Source: Halolamina litorea (lineage in GTDB: Archaea; Halobacteriota; Halobacteria; Halobacteriales; Haloferacaceae). Taken from it: a stretch of DNA of 64,000 nt. The notes beneath the pieces were generated by a model. That model saw only the letters and a list, made by a program, of their open reading frames with translations, searched no databases and had not been told where the DNA came from. Below are positions 1-7,937 of this stretch, one piece after another; the stretch's first letter is position 1; every line of letters begins with the position of its first letter. The DNA is taken from NCBI RefSeq assembly GCF_026616205.1, contig NZ_JANHGR010000002.1, positions 434,001 through 498,000 of the forward strand, read 5' to 3'. The position numbers were made by a program, and so were the translations under genes.

Positions 1-246
1 ATCCGCGAGACCGCCCAGACGAAGTCCACCGGCCAACTGGAGGAACACGGCGGCGGCGTGACGCTGTTCGTCGACTGCTCGTCGTTCCCCGACGACGACT
101 GGATGGCCATCGCCGGCGAGCAGCCGGAGGTCCGTCACCGCCCGGCGGTCGTGTTCCGGCTCCGTCCATCCGGTCGGATCGAGGCCTACCGGAAGGGCGG
201 CCTCCCGCTCGACCTCGGGGACGCCGTCGAGTGGATCGACGGCTGA
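1..246 (+). CDS. C-terminal part of a hypothetical protein (DUF5784-like), truncated by the window edge
   Basis: The frame is open from base 1 and ends at TGA 244-246, giving about 81 residues of a C-terminus, so the true start lies upstream of the window. The visible part runs through HGGGVTLFVDCSSF and then RHRPAVVFRLRPSGRIEAY to KGGLPLDL. From memory this resembles the end of haloarchaeal DUF5784 proteins, whose role is not known to me; that match is recall, not a search. A GTG at 58 could be mistaken for a start but lies mid-domain. The PHP gene follows after 48 bases on the same strand. Confidence 0.65.
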   Translation: MRETAQTKSTGQLEEHGGGVTLFVDCSSFPDDDWMAIAGEQPEVRHRPAVVFRLRPSGRIEAYRKGGLPLDLGDAVEWIDG

Positions 247-263
247 GCGGTCACATCGCAAGC

Positions 264-271
264 GGTTTCTC
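264..271 (+). promoter_or_regulatory. TATA-like box for the PHP gene
   Basis: GGTTTCTC is centred about 27-28 bases before the ATG at 295, the spacing expected for a leaderless archaeal transcript. Confidence 0.35.
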
Positions 272-294
272 TCGCGGCCGACAGATTCCCACCA

Positions 295-1119
295 ATGAGC
301 GTCGTTGCTGACCTCCACGCCCACACCACCGTCTCCGACGGTACCTTCTCGCTGCCGGCACTCGTCGACACCGCCCGCCAAGAGGGGTTGGACGCCGTCG
401 CCGTCACCGACCACGACCGCTACCACCCCGAACTCTCGGTCCCCGTCGAGCGCCGTGACGGCCTGCTCGTCGTCCGCGGCATCGAACTCCGCGTCGACGC
501 CGGCGAGGAGCGAGTCGACCTGCTCGGCTACGGCCTCTCCGAGACCGAGGCGCTGACCGCCGAGGTCGAGCGCCTCCAGCAGGACCGGATCGACCGCGGC
601 CGGCGCATCGTCGAGAACGTCGAGGCCGAACTCGGCGTCGACCTCGGGATCGAGCCCCACGAGGGGCTCGGCCGACCCCACATCGCCCGCGCCGTCGTCG
701 AGAGCGAGGCCGACTACGGCACCGTGAGCGAGGTGTTCGACGACCTGATCGGCGACGACGGCCCCTGCTTCGTCGCCCGTGAGGTCCCCGACTTCACGAC
801 CGGCCGCGAACTCTTGGAGGAGGCCTGCGCGTTCGTCGGCCTCGCCCACCCGCTGCGCTACGACGACCCCGGGGCCGCGCTCGAACTGGCCGCCGATCTG
901 GACGCCGTCGAGCGGTACTACCCCTACGACCGCCCGGTCTCGCCGGACGACGCCGAGGCCCTCGACCCCCGCCCCGTCGAGGCCGCGATCGCCGATCACG
1001 ACCTGCTGGCGACCGGCGGCACCGACGCCCACGAGACCGACTTGGCCGTCGACGGCCTGCCCCGGGGCGCGTGGGAGCGAGTACGTGCACGGCTCCCCGA
1101 ACCGGTCGAACTCCCCTGA
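295..1119 (+). CDS. PHP domain metal-dependent phosphoesterase
   Basis: This 274-residue protein is a PHP-superfamily hydrolase, probably cytoplasmic and acting on a phosphorylated small molecule or nucleotide. The metal-binding signature is present: DLHAHTTVSDG near residues 6-16 (His8, His10, Asp15), AVTDHD near 36-41 and GGTDAH at 241-246 (Asp244, His246). The length fits the single-domain PHP/TrpH-like family. No polymerase domain is attached, so it is not DNA polymerase X or DnaE. The substrate cannot be told from the sequence. A TATA-like box 27 bases upstream supports the ATG at 295. Confidence 0.88.
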   Translation: MSVVADLHAHTTVSDGTFSLPALVDTARQEGLDAVAVTDHDRYHPELSVPVERRDGLLVVRGIELRVDAGEERVDLLGYGLSETEALTAEVERLQQDRIDRGRRIVENVEAELGVDLGIEPHEGLGRPHIARAVVESEADYGTVSEVFDDLIGDDGPCFVAREVPDFTTGRELLEEACAFVGLAHPLRYDDPGAALELAADLDAVERYYPYDRPVSPDDAEALDPRPVEAAIADHDLLATGGTDAHETDLAVDGLPRGAWERVRARLPEPVELP

Positions 1120-1163
1120 GCGTGAGGGTAACTGATTTACCCACGACCGCGGTAACGCCGGCC

Positions 1164-1685
1164 GTGAACGAGGGAATCGTCGCCGAGATGCCCGGTTGGC
1201 TCCAGTCGCTGCTGAACTCGGAGTGGGCGTACGTCGTCCTCTTCGGCGTGTTCGTGCTGGAGGGGGCGATGTTGATGTACTTCGTCCCGAGCGAACTGCT
1301 CGTCCCGGGATCGCTGGCGCTGTTGGGCCACGGGCCCGAGGAACTGATCCCGCTGCTCGGGGTCGCGGTGCTGGGCGCCACGGTCGGGCAGGTCGCGCTC
1401 TTTACGGTCGCCAAACGCGCCGGCCGCGAGTACCTCCTGCAGAACCGCTGGTTCCGGGTGAGCGACCGCACGCTGACCCGCTTCGACGGCTGGTTCGACC
1501 GCTGGGGGGGCCCGGCGGTCACCGGCAGTAACGCGATGCTGTTCACTCGCGGGATGCTCACGGTGCCGGCCGGCCTCGCGAAAATGGAGACGACACGGTT
1601 CGTCGTGCTCTCGGCGCTCGGGACGCTGTTGTTCGAGTCGGCGCTCGCGGCGCTGTACGTGTTCGGCGTCGACGTGCTCTGGTAG
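1164..1685 (+). CDS. DedA/SNARE-associated family membrane protein
   Basis: Member of the DedA (VTT domain) family of integral membrane proteins, which are linked to membrane homeostasis and lipid transport. Several hydrophobic helices are visible, the first around residues 14-32 (AYVVLFGVFVLEGAML). The typical FVPSELLVPGSLALLG stretch and a later loop with FDGWFDRWGGPAV and FTRGMLTVPAGLAKM match the family. The GTG at 1164 gives 173 residues; an in-frame ATG at 1188 (MPGWLQ) is an alternative. An open extension back to 1071 overlaps the PHP gene and is unlikely. Transported substrate unknown. Confidence 0.82.
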   Translation: MNEGIVAEMPGWLQSLLNSEWAYVVLFGVFVLEGAMLMYFVPSELLVPGSLALLGHGPEELIPLLGVAVLGATVGQVALFTVAKRAGREYLLQNRWFRVSDRTLTRFDGWFDRWGGPAVTGSNAMLFTRGMLTVPAGLAKMETTRFVVLSALGTLLFESALAALYVFGVDVLW

Positions 1686-1687
1686 GG

Positions 1688-1852
1688 CTACTCGGCGCGG
1701 TCGATCTCGGTCTGCTCGCGAAGCGCTTCCAACCGCTCGTCGTCGGCGAGTTCCTCGACGCGCTGCTGGAAGTGGTCCTCACAGAGGCCGACTTTGATCC
1801 CCCCCGTCTCGGCGGCGTAGACGGCGTCGTCCTCGCAGTAATGGCACTGCAT
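1688..1852 (-). CDS. DUF6757-like zinc-finger miniprotein
   Basis: A 54-residue acidic protein starting MQCHYCEDDAVYAAE. CxxC (Cys3, Cys6) followed by CEDH around residues 24-27 suggests a single small treble-clef or zinc-ribbon site, followed by a charged helix (RVEELADDERLEALRE). Similar 54-residue proteins are widespread in haloarchaea (DUF6757, from memory). Role unknown; regulatory or RNA/protein-binding functions are typical guesses for haloarchaeal zinc miniproteins. It ends 2 bases from the stop of the convergent DedA gene and is divergent from hemB. Longer in-frame extensions lose the conserved start. Confidence 0.75.
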   Translation of the reverse strand: MQCHYCEDDAVYAAETGGIKVGLCEDHFQQRVEELADDERLEALREQTEIDRAE

Positions 1853-1942
1853 ACCGCCCAATATGCGATCCAGTCGGTTAAGAACGCCGGCCGGGGTACC
1901 CGGGAGCGACGCGGTTTTGCCGCCGGGGCGTCTGCTTCCGGC

Positions 1943-2947
1943 ATGGACCATACCCCTCGACCCGGCCGCGACGACGCCCGGCGCCCACGCCGCCTGCGGG
2001 CCGACGGCGTCCGCTCGCTCGTCGCCGAAACGAGTCTCTCTTCATCCGACCTGATCGCGCCCGTGTTCGTCGACGCCACCGCCGACGAACGCGTCCCCAT
2101 CGAGACGATGCCCGGCCACGAGCGCGTCCCTGTCGAGGACGCCGTTTCCCGCGTCGAGGAGGTGCTCGCCACCGGTGTCGAGGCGGTCATGATCTTCGGG
2201 ATTCCGGAGTTCAAGGACGGCCGTGGGACTCGTGCCTACGCCGAGAACGGCGTCGTCCAGCGCGCGGTCCGAGCGATCACCGAGGAGACCGACGCCTACG
2301 TCATCACCGACGTCTGTCTCTGTGAGTACACCGAGCACGGCCACTGCGGGATCGTCGAGGATGATGCCGCGGCGGACCCCCACCTCACCGTCGAGAACGA
2401 CGAGAGCGTCGAACTGCTCGCCGAAACCGCCGTCTCCCACGCCGAGGCCGGCGCGGACATGGTCGCTCCCTCCGCCAGCCTCGACGGCATGGTCGGTTCG
2501 ATCCGCGATGGCCTCGACGCTGCGGGGTTCCGGAACCTCCCGATCATGTCCTACGCCGCCAAGTACGAGTCCTCCTTCTACGGCCCGTTCCGCGACGCCG
2601 CCGACGGCGCGCCCAGTTTCGGCGACCGCCGACACTACCAGATGGACCCCGCCAACGCCCGGGAAGCCCGCCGCGAGGTCGCACTGGACGTCGAGGAGGG
2701 CGCCGACGTGCTGATGGTCAAGCCCGCGCTGCCGTACCTCGACGTGGTCGCCGACGTGCGCCGGGAACACGACCACCCCGTCGCCGCCTACAACGTCTCG
2801 GGGGAGTACGCGATGCTCCACGCCGCCGCCGAGAACGGGTGGCTCGACCTCGATGCGGTCGCCCACGAGTCGCTGCTGTCGATCAAGCGTGCCGGCGCGG
2901 ACCTGATCCTCACCTACTTCGCCGAGGACGTGGCCGAGTCGCTCTGA
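1943..2947 (+). CDS. hemB: delta-aminolevulinic acid dehydratase (porphobilinogen synthase)
   Basis: Condenses two 5-aminolevulinate molecules to porphobilinogen in heme, siroheme and cobalamin synthesis. The 334-residue protein has the zinc-type active-site cysteines in DVCLCEYTEHGHCG (Cys125, Cys127, Cys135). The two Schiff-base lysines are Lys207 (SYAAKYES) and Lys260 (LMVKPALPYLD). Length and motif order are those of the usual enzyme. The ATG at 1943 starts MDHTPRPGRDDARRPRRLR, the Arg-Pro-rich leader common in archaeal HemB. An open extension to 1772 overlaps the divergent zinc miniprotein and is rejected. No other heme gene is adjacent. Confidence 0.96.
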   Translation: MDHTPRPGRDDARRPRRLRADGVRSLVAETSLSSSDLIAPVFVDATADERVPIETMPGHERVPVEDAVSRVEEVLATGVEAVMIFGIPEFKDGRGTRAYAENGVVQRAVRAITEETDAYVITDVCLCEYTEHGHCGIVEDDAAADPHLTVENDESVELLAETAVSHAEAGADMVAPSASLDGMVGSIRDGLDAAGFRNLPIMSYAAKYESSFYGPFRDAADGAPSFGDRRHYQMDPANAREARREVALDVEEGADVLMVKPALPYLDVVADVRREHDHPVAAYNVSGEYAMLHAAAENGWLDLDAVAHESLLSIKRAGADLILTYFAEDVAESL

Positions 2948-3010
2948 CTCACCGTCGACCGTTCCGCTCACGTTCCGCCCCCGCGTTGCCCCGACCTCGC
3001 ACGGAAACGG

Positions 3011-3016
3011 TTTTGA
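3011..3016 (+). promoter_or_regulatory. TATA-like box for the UspA-type gene
   Basis: TTTTGA is centred about 26 bases before the ATG at 3039, consistent with a leaderless transcript. Confidence 0.45.
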
Positions 3017-3038
3017 GTGGCCGGCCGGACTCCCACCC

Positions 3039-3446
3039 ATGAAGCCGTTCGATCTCGTGCTCGTGGCCGTCGACGGTAGCGAGGAGTCGACCCGCGCCGT
3101 CGAGTACGCGGTCGGCGTCGCCGACGCCTACGGCGCCGCGGTTCACGTCGTCTACGTGCTCCCCGAGGGCGCCACGGCGACCACCGAGACCGAGGAGTAC
3201 GCCGACACCGCCGAAGAGATCGCCGCCGACGCCGGCGTCCCCATCGACACCGAGACCGTCTCGGGGTTCTCGACGGACCGCCTGAGCCAACACCCCGGGA
3301 GCGTCGTACTCGACACCGCCGAGGACGCCGGCGCGGACTTCCTCGTCGTCCCGCGCGAGCCCCAGACTGGGAGCCGTGCGGCCGTGTTGGAGAAAACCGC
3401 CGAGTACGTCCTGCGCTACGCGAGTCAGCCGGTACTCTCGGTCTGA
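3039..3446 (+). CDS. universal stress protein (UspA family)
   Basis: A 135-residue single-domain Usp protein. It begins FDLVLVAVDGSEESTRAVEYAV, the conserved first strand and helix. The middle has the usual variable segment, and the end reads EYVLRYASQPVLSV. The ATP-binding G-x2-G-x9-G(S/T) motif is not obvious: the region before the last strand reads GSRAAVLEKTAEYVL, so this may be a non-ATP-binding Usp. Its last 22 bases overlap the end of the convergent acetyltransferase gene. Stress role inferred from the family only. Confidence 0.88.
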   Translation: MKPFDLVLVAVDGSEESTRAVEYAVGVADAYGAAVHVVYVLPEGATATTETEEYADTAEEIAADAGVPIDTETVSGFSTDRLSQHPGSVVLDTAEDAGADFLVVPREPQTGSRAAVLEKTAEYVLRYASQPVLSV

Positions 3447-4009
3447 GCCGCGGCGTCCGCGGCGTCGAGTCGGATCGCCATCTCCAACTCGAAGCTCTCG
3501 GCGTCGGTCGTCTCGAACCCGATCTTCTGGTAGAGCCCCACCGCGGGTCGGTTCCAGCGTTCCACGGTCAGCCACACCTTCGAGATACCGCGGGCGGCGC
3601 CGTGGCCGAGGATCGACTCGATCAGCGCCGTTCCGATGCCGACGCCCTGGTGTGACTGCAGGACGAAGATGGCCAGTTCGTAGGGTGACTCCGGACCGTT
3701 CTCGGGCACCAGCGTCGCGTGGCCGACCACCTCGTCGCCGTCCCACGCGAAGACGTTACAGCAGTTCGTCTGGAGGATCCGGTCGAGCCACTCGGCCAGT
3801 TTCGCCGGCCTGCTCGGGGGGATCCCCTGTGCGCGGTCGGCGGGGTCGAACGCCTCGTACATCGCCTCCAGGGCCGCACGGTCGTCCTCGCTGTCGTCGT
3901 ACGCCCTGAGTTCGATGGCCCGCCCCTCGGCGTCCTCGACGGTCCGGGGCGGCGCCGGGAACTCGTCGGCGGGGTCGTCGGGGTAGCGCTCTGGTCCCGT
4001 CATGCTCAC
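3425..4009 (-). CDS. GNAT family N-acetyltransferase
   Basis: A 194-residue acetyltransferase-fold protein. The acetyl-CoA loop is visible in ELAIFVLQSHQGVGIGTALIE (motif A, Q-x2-G-x-G/A form) and a later GLYQKIGFETTDAE matches GNAT motif B. The N-terminal part carries MYEAFDPADRAQGIPPSR, which recurs in the paralogue at 43380-43952. The start is either GTG at 4009, which overlaps the stop of the upstream Usp gene in a GTGA junction, or ATG at 4003. The overlap implies co-transcription with that Usp gene. Acceptor substrate unknown. Confidence 0.85.
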   Translation of the reverse strand: MSMTGPERYPDDPADEFPAPPRTVEDAEGRAIELRAYDDSEDDRAALEAMYEAFDPADRAQGIPPSRPAKLAEWLDRILQTNCCNVFAWDGDEVVGHATLVPENGPESPYELAIFVLQSHQGVGIGTALIESILGHGAARGISKVWLTVERWNRPAVGLYQKIGFETTDAESFELEMAIRLDAADAAAQTESTG

Positions 4010-4374
4010 CGGATCAGCCTGACCGTCGTTCGGGCGTTCAACAGGACGAACTCCGCGATGCTGCCGACGTTGATCTTCCCCATCGGGCTGGTCTGGCCGC
4101 CGCCCAGCGCGATCTCGTCGAACCCCTCGCGCTCGGCGATGTCGACCAGTTCGCTCCCGGGGTCGCCCTCGACCTGCCGGATCTCGGCGTCGATCCCGGC
4201 GTCAGCCAACTCGGCCGCGACGCGGTCGGCGATCTCCTCGCGCGAGCGGGGCGAACGGGGGTTCTCGACGATGGCGACGGTGAGATCGTCGCCGACGGCG
4301 GCCGCGCGGGCCACGACCGCCTCCAACGCCTCGATAGAGTCGTCGCTCCCGCCGATCCCGAGCAGCACGTGCAT
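4006..4374 (-). CDS. universal stress protein (UspA family), upstream gene of a Usp-GNAT operon
   Basis: A 122-residue Usp domain starting MHVLLGIGGSDDSIEALEAVV. The C-terminal part has GGGQTSPMGKINVGSIAEFVLLNARTTVRLIR-like order, i.e. the glycine-rich phosphate loop with the G-S-x-A-E-x-V-L signature, so ATP binding is plausible here, unlike the Usp at 3039-3446. It overlaps the downstream acetyltransferase start by four bases, suggesting coupled translation and a shared stress role. Confidence 0.85.
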   Translation of the reverse strand: MHVLLGIGGSDDSIEALEAVVARAAAVGDDLTVAIVENPRSPRSREEIADRVAAELADAGIDAEIRQVEGDPGSELVDIAEREGFDEIALGGGQTSPMGKINVGSIAEFVLLNARTTVRLIR

Positions 4375-4464
4375 GGCGGGGCGGACGCCCCCGCTCCTGA
4401 TAAACCCCGTGGGCGACCGTGGGCCGGCGTCGCCCCGACTGCCCGGCCACGGAGGAGTAGCCCT

Positions 4465-5181
4465 ATGTCCGTGGCTGTGTCAGGTGGGGACATGAGCGAG
4501 GACCCGACGCCACCCGGCGGCGCCGACGACGCAGCGACCGGCGAGCAGGAGTCACCGGCCGGCGACACGGCGGACCCGACGGACGAGCGCGGCAGTGACC
4601 CGGCGACCGACCGCGACGGCGGGCCCGCGACGGAGCGCGAACCCGCGGCCGAGGACGTGCCCGAGGACGTACAGGAGTACGCTCGCTTCACCAAGATGGA
4701 CCGGGCGGACTACGACCGCGTCAACGAGTTCCTACGCGACCGGACGTACATCACCGCACGCGAGTGGGCCATCGCCCGACTCTGTGCGGACTTCCGCACC
4801 GAGACCGGCGTGGAGATGACCAAGATCGGCCAGAACCTCCCTCGGCTGGTGCCCTTCATGACCGACACCTACACCCCTCAAGCCGTGAACCAGGCGCGGG
4901 CCTCCTTCGAGGAGAAAGTCACCAAGGCCGGCGCAACGTTCCTCTACGGCGCGATGTCGGGCTTTTACACCGCCGAGGAACTGGACGAGACGATGTACGA
5001 GGTGACCGAGATCGCGAAGTTCCTGCTGGAGGTCGAGGGCGTCGACCTCTCCGTCGAGGAGGAACTCCAGGCCGAAGACGAGATATCGCGGGTGATGCGC
5101 GAGGTGCGGGAGGCGTCGGCGGAGGTCCGCGGCGAGGAGGTCAAGTGCCCGGAGTGCGGGCACGTCCACGAAGCCGAGTGA
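4465..5181 (+). CDS. DUF5806-like haloarchaeal protein
   Basis: A soluble acidic protein of 238 residues from ATG 4465, or 229 from ATG 4492 (MSEDPTPPGG), which I think equally likely. The first 60 or so residues are low-complexity acidic linker. The conserved part begins VQEYARFTKMDRADYDRVN, continues through TYITAREWAIARLCADFRT and GVEMTKIGQNLPRLVPFM, and is mostly helical. It ends with CPECGH, half of a zinc ribbon. The body matches haloarchaeal DUF5806 proteins as I remember them. No function can be assigned; the ARLCADFRTETGVEMTKIG region looks helix-turn-helix-like, but this is a guess. Confidence 0.75.
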   Translation: MSVAVSGGDMSEDPTPPGGADDAATGEQESPAGDTADPTDERGSDPATDRDGGPATEREPAAEDVPEDVQEYARFTKMDRADYDRVNEFLRDRTYITAREWAIARLCADFRTETGVEMTKIGQNLPRLVPFMTDTYTPQAVNQARASFEEKVTKAGATFLYGAMSGFYTAEELDETMYEVTEIAKFLLEVEGVDLSVEEELQAEDEISRVMREVREASAEVRGEEVKCPECGHVHEAE

Positions 5182-5199
5182 CCGGCGACGGCCGGCCGG

Positions 5200-5472
5200 T
5201 CAGTGCAGTCCCAGCGCCTCGTCGTCGAGTTCGCTCTCGACGTAGTCACGACCGTGCTCGGTGATGACGTAACAGGACTCCACGTCGCTGATCGAGCGGA
5301 GGTAGTCCGCCTCCGAGAGTTCGCGGACGGCGTTCAGGACCGACGCTCTGGCGGGCGGGTCGTCCATCCGATCGTCGAGGTTGGCGGCGATGCCGCTGGG
5401 GGCGATTCCCACGCCGGACTGGTAGAGCAGTCGGAGCGTCGGCGCGATGGCGTCGGCGTCGAACTCGGGCAT
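5200..5472 (-). CDS. winged-helix transcriptional regulator
   Basis: A 90-residue single-domain winged helix-turn-helix protein. Residues 8-50 form the helix block (APTLRLLYQSGVGIAPSGIAANL, then RASVLNAVRELSEADYLRS), followed by the wing SDVESCYVITEHGRDYV typical of PadR/MarR-like haloarchaeal regulators. It has no effector domain. The start at 5472 is supported by a TATA-like box 27 bases upstream; longer frames run into non-coding sequence. Targets unknown: the only nearby gene on the same strand is the aminopeptidase 430 bases upstream. Confidence 0.82.
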   Translation of the reverse strand: MPEFDADAIAPTLRLLYQSGVGIAPSGIAANLDDRMDDPPARASVLNAVRELSEADYLRSISDVESCYVITEHGRDYVESELDDEALGLH

Positions 5473-5904
5473 GGCTCGTGGTTGTGGTGTGGGCCTGAAA
5501 ACGTCCATGGCCGCTGTTCGTTCGATCGGTTTCTCGGGTGAGTGTGAGTTTCGGCAGCACGGACGGCGACTGTGACGGCGACAGCACTCGACACATGGAC
5601 TCTGGGACCGCAGTGCGCCGGGCACAAGGCCCGGCGCAGCGCCGATTCCCCGCCCCTCCCCCAGCGGTCGCCGATCGTCGGCGACCGCGAGGCGTCCACC
5701 ACATCCACACTACGGCGGCTGTGGCGCGCGACGTGAGTGCCTCCGGGCACGAACGAGCGTGCGAGGGAGGAGCGACCGACTGGGAGCGAGTCGGTTGGGG
5801 AGGGTTGAGGGCTGTACGTCGCGGTGCGGTCCCAGAAGTCATGCTCACTCCGCGGTGCTGTTCACGGGTTCCGCGAAATACTCAGAAACAGCAGACCTCC
5901 CCGC
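5473..5904. other. 430-base intergenic region with hairpins, no gene seen
   Basis: This lies between the aminopeptidase 3' end and the winged-helix gene. The only open frames are codon-poor, Arg/Pro/Ser-rich products and are not credible. A TATA-like TTTTCAGG (minus strand, 5495-5502) sits 27 bases before the winged-helix start. Two inverted repeats occur: CCTCC 5740-5744 with GGAGG 5766-5770, enclosing GCAC 5747-5750 / GTGC 5759-5762; and ACCGACT 5775-5781 / AGTCGGT 5789-5795. The stretch 5735-5815 has the G- and A-rich, purine-biased plus strand seen in haloarchaeal intergenic relics. Confidence 0.6.
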
Positions 5905-7008
5905 CTATCCCTCGAACCCGTCCTCCCAGCGGAACGTCCCGTTTCGCTGAACCACTTCGCCGTCGACCTCCATCCGCGAGTCCTCGCTCACGTCCGTGAT
6001 CATGTCGACGTGGACCGCCGAGTCGTTCGCCTCGTCCTCGTGGCCCGGCGGGAAGTTCGAGCCGTAGGCCCGCCCGACCGCGAGGTGGACGGTGTCGCCC
6101 ATCTTCTCGTCGAAGAGGATGCTGTCGGTGAACTGGTCGATCCCGCGGTTCATCCCGATCCCGAGTTCGCCGAGTCGCTTCGCGCCCTCGTCGGTGTCGA
6201 GCACGTCGGCGATGACCGACTCGTTCTGCTCGGCGGAGAAGTCGACGACCTCGCCGTCCTCGAAGGTCAGGTGGACGTTCCGCACGCGCTGGCTGTTGAT
6301 CGTCATCGGCACGTCGAAGAACACCTCGCCTTCGGTCGCGTAGGGCGCGGTGAACACCTCGCCGGAGGGGAGGTTGTGGGAGTCGTAGGCGACGCTGGCC
6401 GCGGAGTTGACCGCCGTGCGCCCCTCGATGGACATCGTGAGGTCGGTGTCCTCCTTGACCAGTCGGACCTCGCTCCCGGCGTCGAGTAGCTCCTTCATCT
6501 TCGCCATCTCGTCGGCCAGTTCCTCCCAGTCCCGGAGCACGGCCTCGTAGACGAACTCCTGGTAGGCCTCGTAGCTCATGCCGGCCTGCTGGGCCAGCGA
6601 GCGCGTCGGGTGGACCGTCGACACCCAGTCGGTGTCCATCCGGGCCTCGCGGATGCCCGACCGGGACCGGCGTTTGGCCTGGCGCTTCTCCGACGGCACG
6701 TCGGCGCTGGCTGTCGTGTTGCGGCCCCCACCGAGGCGGAGTACCGAGTCGGCGTTCTCGTAGAGGGCGCGCTCGAACTCGGGGTCCTCGTCGAACTCGC
6801 CGCCGTGGGCTCGCGTGTGAGCGCGGTCCACCTCGTCTGAGTCGTACAGCGTGAGCACGTTGGCGTCGCGGGCGCCGACCTCCTCGGCGACGGCGACGGC
6901 GAGGTCGTGGGCACCCTCCGAGACCGAGAGCACCACGTCGTCGCCGGCCTCGATCCGGGCGCTCCAGTCGACCAACGTCTTCGCGTGTTCGTGGATGCGT
7001 TCGTCCAT
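5905..7008 (-). CDS. aminopeptidase, M29 (thermophilic metallo-aminopeptidase) family
   Basis: A 367-residue cytoplasmic metallo-aminopeptidase that removes N-terminal residues from peptides. The M29 ligand set can be read off: Glu217 in NLPSGEVFTAP (212-222), Glu281 in GELGIGMNRGID, His308 in DTVHLAVG, and His333 and Asp335 in AVHVDMI. The length is slightly below that of bacterial AmpS/AmpT (about 400-410). The start MDERIHEHAK is supported by a TATA-like element 27 bases upstream. It is divergent from the membrane protein gene at 7104. Confidence 0.93.
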   Translation of the reverse strand: MDERIHEHAKTLVDWSARIEAGDDVVLSVSEGAHDLAVAVAEEVGARDANVLTLYDSDEVDRAHTRAHGGEFDEDPEFERALYENADSVLRLGGGRNTTASADVPSEKRQAKRRSRSGIREARMDTDWVSTVHPTRSLAQQAGMSYEAYQEFVYEAVLRDWEELADEMAKMKELLDAGSEVRLVKEDTDLTMSIEGRTAVNSAASVAYDSHNLPSGEVFTAPYATEGEVFFDVPMTINSQRVRNVHLTFEDGEVVDFSAEQNESVIADVLDTDEGAKRLGELGIGMNRGIDQFTDSILFDEKMGDTVHLAVGRAYGSNFPPGHEDEANDSAVHVDMITDVSEDSRMEVDGEVVQRNGTFRWEDGFEG

Positions 7009-7032
7009 GCCCGTGGGTCGATTGGCGGCGGC

Positions 7033-7038
7033 AAAATA
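7033..7038 (-). promoter_or_regulatory. TATA-like box for the aminopeptidase gene
   Basis: On the minus strand this reads TATTTT, centred 27-28 bases upstream of the start codon at 7008; expected for a leaderless transcript. Confidence 0.45.
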
Positions 7039-7103
7039 CCCGCGGGAGCGTCACGACCACCCCCCGGCTTTTTCGCCGAGTCCGGAGTAGCCCCGACGAA
7101 CCG

Positions 7104-7937
7104 ATGAGTGGGCAGGCCCAGCAGACGTACACGCCCCCGCTGGGGGTGACGGTCATCTCGGCGCTCATGGCGCTCTCGGCGCTGTTCGCCGCGCTGTTCG
7201 CCGGCCACTACCTGCTTCGCTGGCTGCTCGACGGCGACGGCATGTACACCGCCGTCATCGCGGGCGCGTTGATCGGCCTCACCGCGGCCTCCGCTGTCGT
7301 CGCACTGGGGCTGCGCCGCCTCAAACCGTGGGCGTGGTACGCCGGCGTGGGGCTGTTCGGCGCCGCCGCCGCCGTCGCTCTGTTGATCTTCGTCCTCAAA
7401 CTCAGCCTGCTGTCGCTGGGCTACGTGCTGGTCAACCTCGTCACCGCGGGCTACATCTACCACCAGCGGCCGATCTACACTCCCGGTACGCAGGCCCGCT
7501 ACGACGCCTACCACAAGGAGAGCGTGATCTACCGCCTCGACATGGTCACCGAGATGCGCCAGAGCGACGCCGCGCCGCTCGGCGTGAAGGTTCTCGCCGT
7601 GTTCGCCACGCTGGCGTCACTGGTGGCGTTCGTCCAGGGCATCCGGCTGATCTGGATGTCGAGTACCGCCGCGACCGTGCTCGGCCTCCTCGTGATCCTC
7701 CTTGCCGTCCTCCAGACGTACACGGTGTACGGCCTCTGGATCGTCGAGCGCTGGGCGTGGTTCGCGGGGCTGGCGCTGTTCGGCCTCGCGACGGTGTTCG
7801 CCACGTTCCGGGTCCTGCTGTTCCCGGACGTGGTCGCCGTGGTCGAGTTCCTCGTCAACGGCCTCATCGCGCTCTACCTCTACCGGCAGAAGCCGCTGTA
7901 CGCGCCGCGGGTCACCATCGATCTGACGCCACGGTAG
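7104..7937 (+). CDS. multipass membrane protein with internal duplication
   Basis: A 277-residue integral membrane protein, about eight hydrophobic helices, not recognised as a known family. The two halves resemble each other. PLGVTVISALMALSAL near residue 12 matches PLGVKVLAVFATLASL near 155. WAWYAGVGLFG (half 1) matches WAWFAGLALFG (half 2). VNLVTAGYIYHQRPIYTP matches VNGLIALYLYRQKPLYAP. The halves are joined by a charged linker with YDAYHKESVIYRLDMVTEMR. Its last codons and TAG lie inside the first copy of the 35-bp repeat array that follows. Transport or sensing role cannot be assigned. Confidence 0.82.
   Translation: MSGQAQQTYTPPLGVTVISALMALSALFAALFAGHYLLRWLLDGDGMYTAVIAGALIGLTAASAVVALGLRRLKPWAWYAGVGLFGAAAAVALLIFVLKLSLLSLGYVLVNLVTAGYIYHQRPIYTPGTQARYDAYHKESVIYRLDMVTEMRQSDAAPLGVKVLAVFATLASLVAFVQGIRLIWMSSTAATVLGLLVILLAVLQTYTVYGLWIVERWAWFAGLALFGLATVFATFRVLLFPDVVAVVEFLVNGLIALYLYRQKPLYAPRVTIDLTPR

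Noticed and set aside
4369-4464. upstream start for the DUF5806-like gene
   Set aside because: The extension overlaps the start of the divergent Usp gene and adds Arg/Pro-rich sequence with no conservation signal.
5538-5999. 153-residue plus-strand frame in the large gap
   Set aside because: Low-complexity Arg/Ala/Pro/Gly product, runs into the antisense of the aminopeptidase gene.
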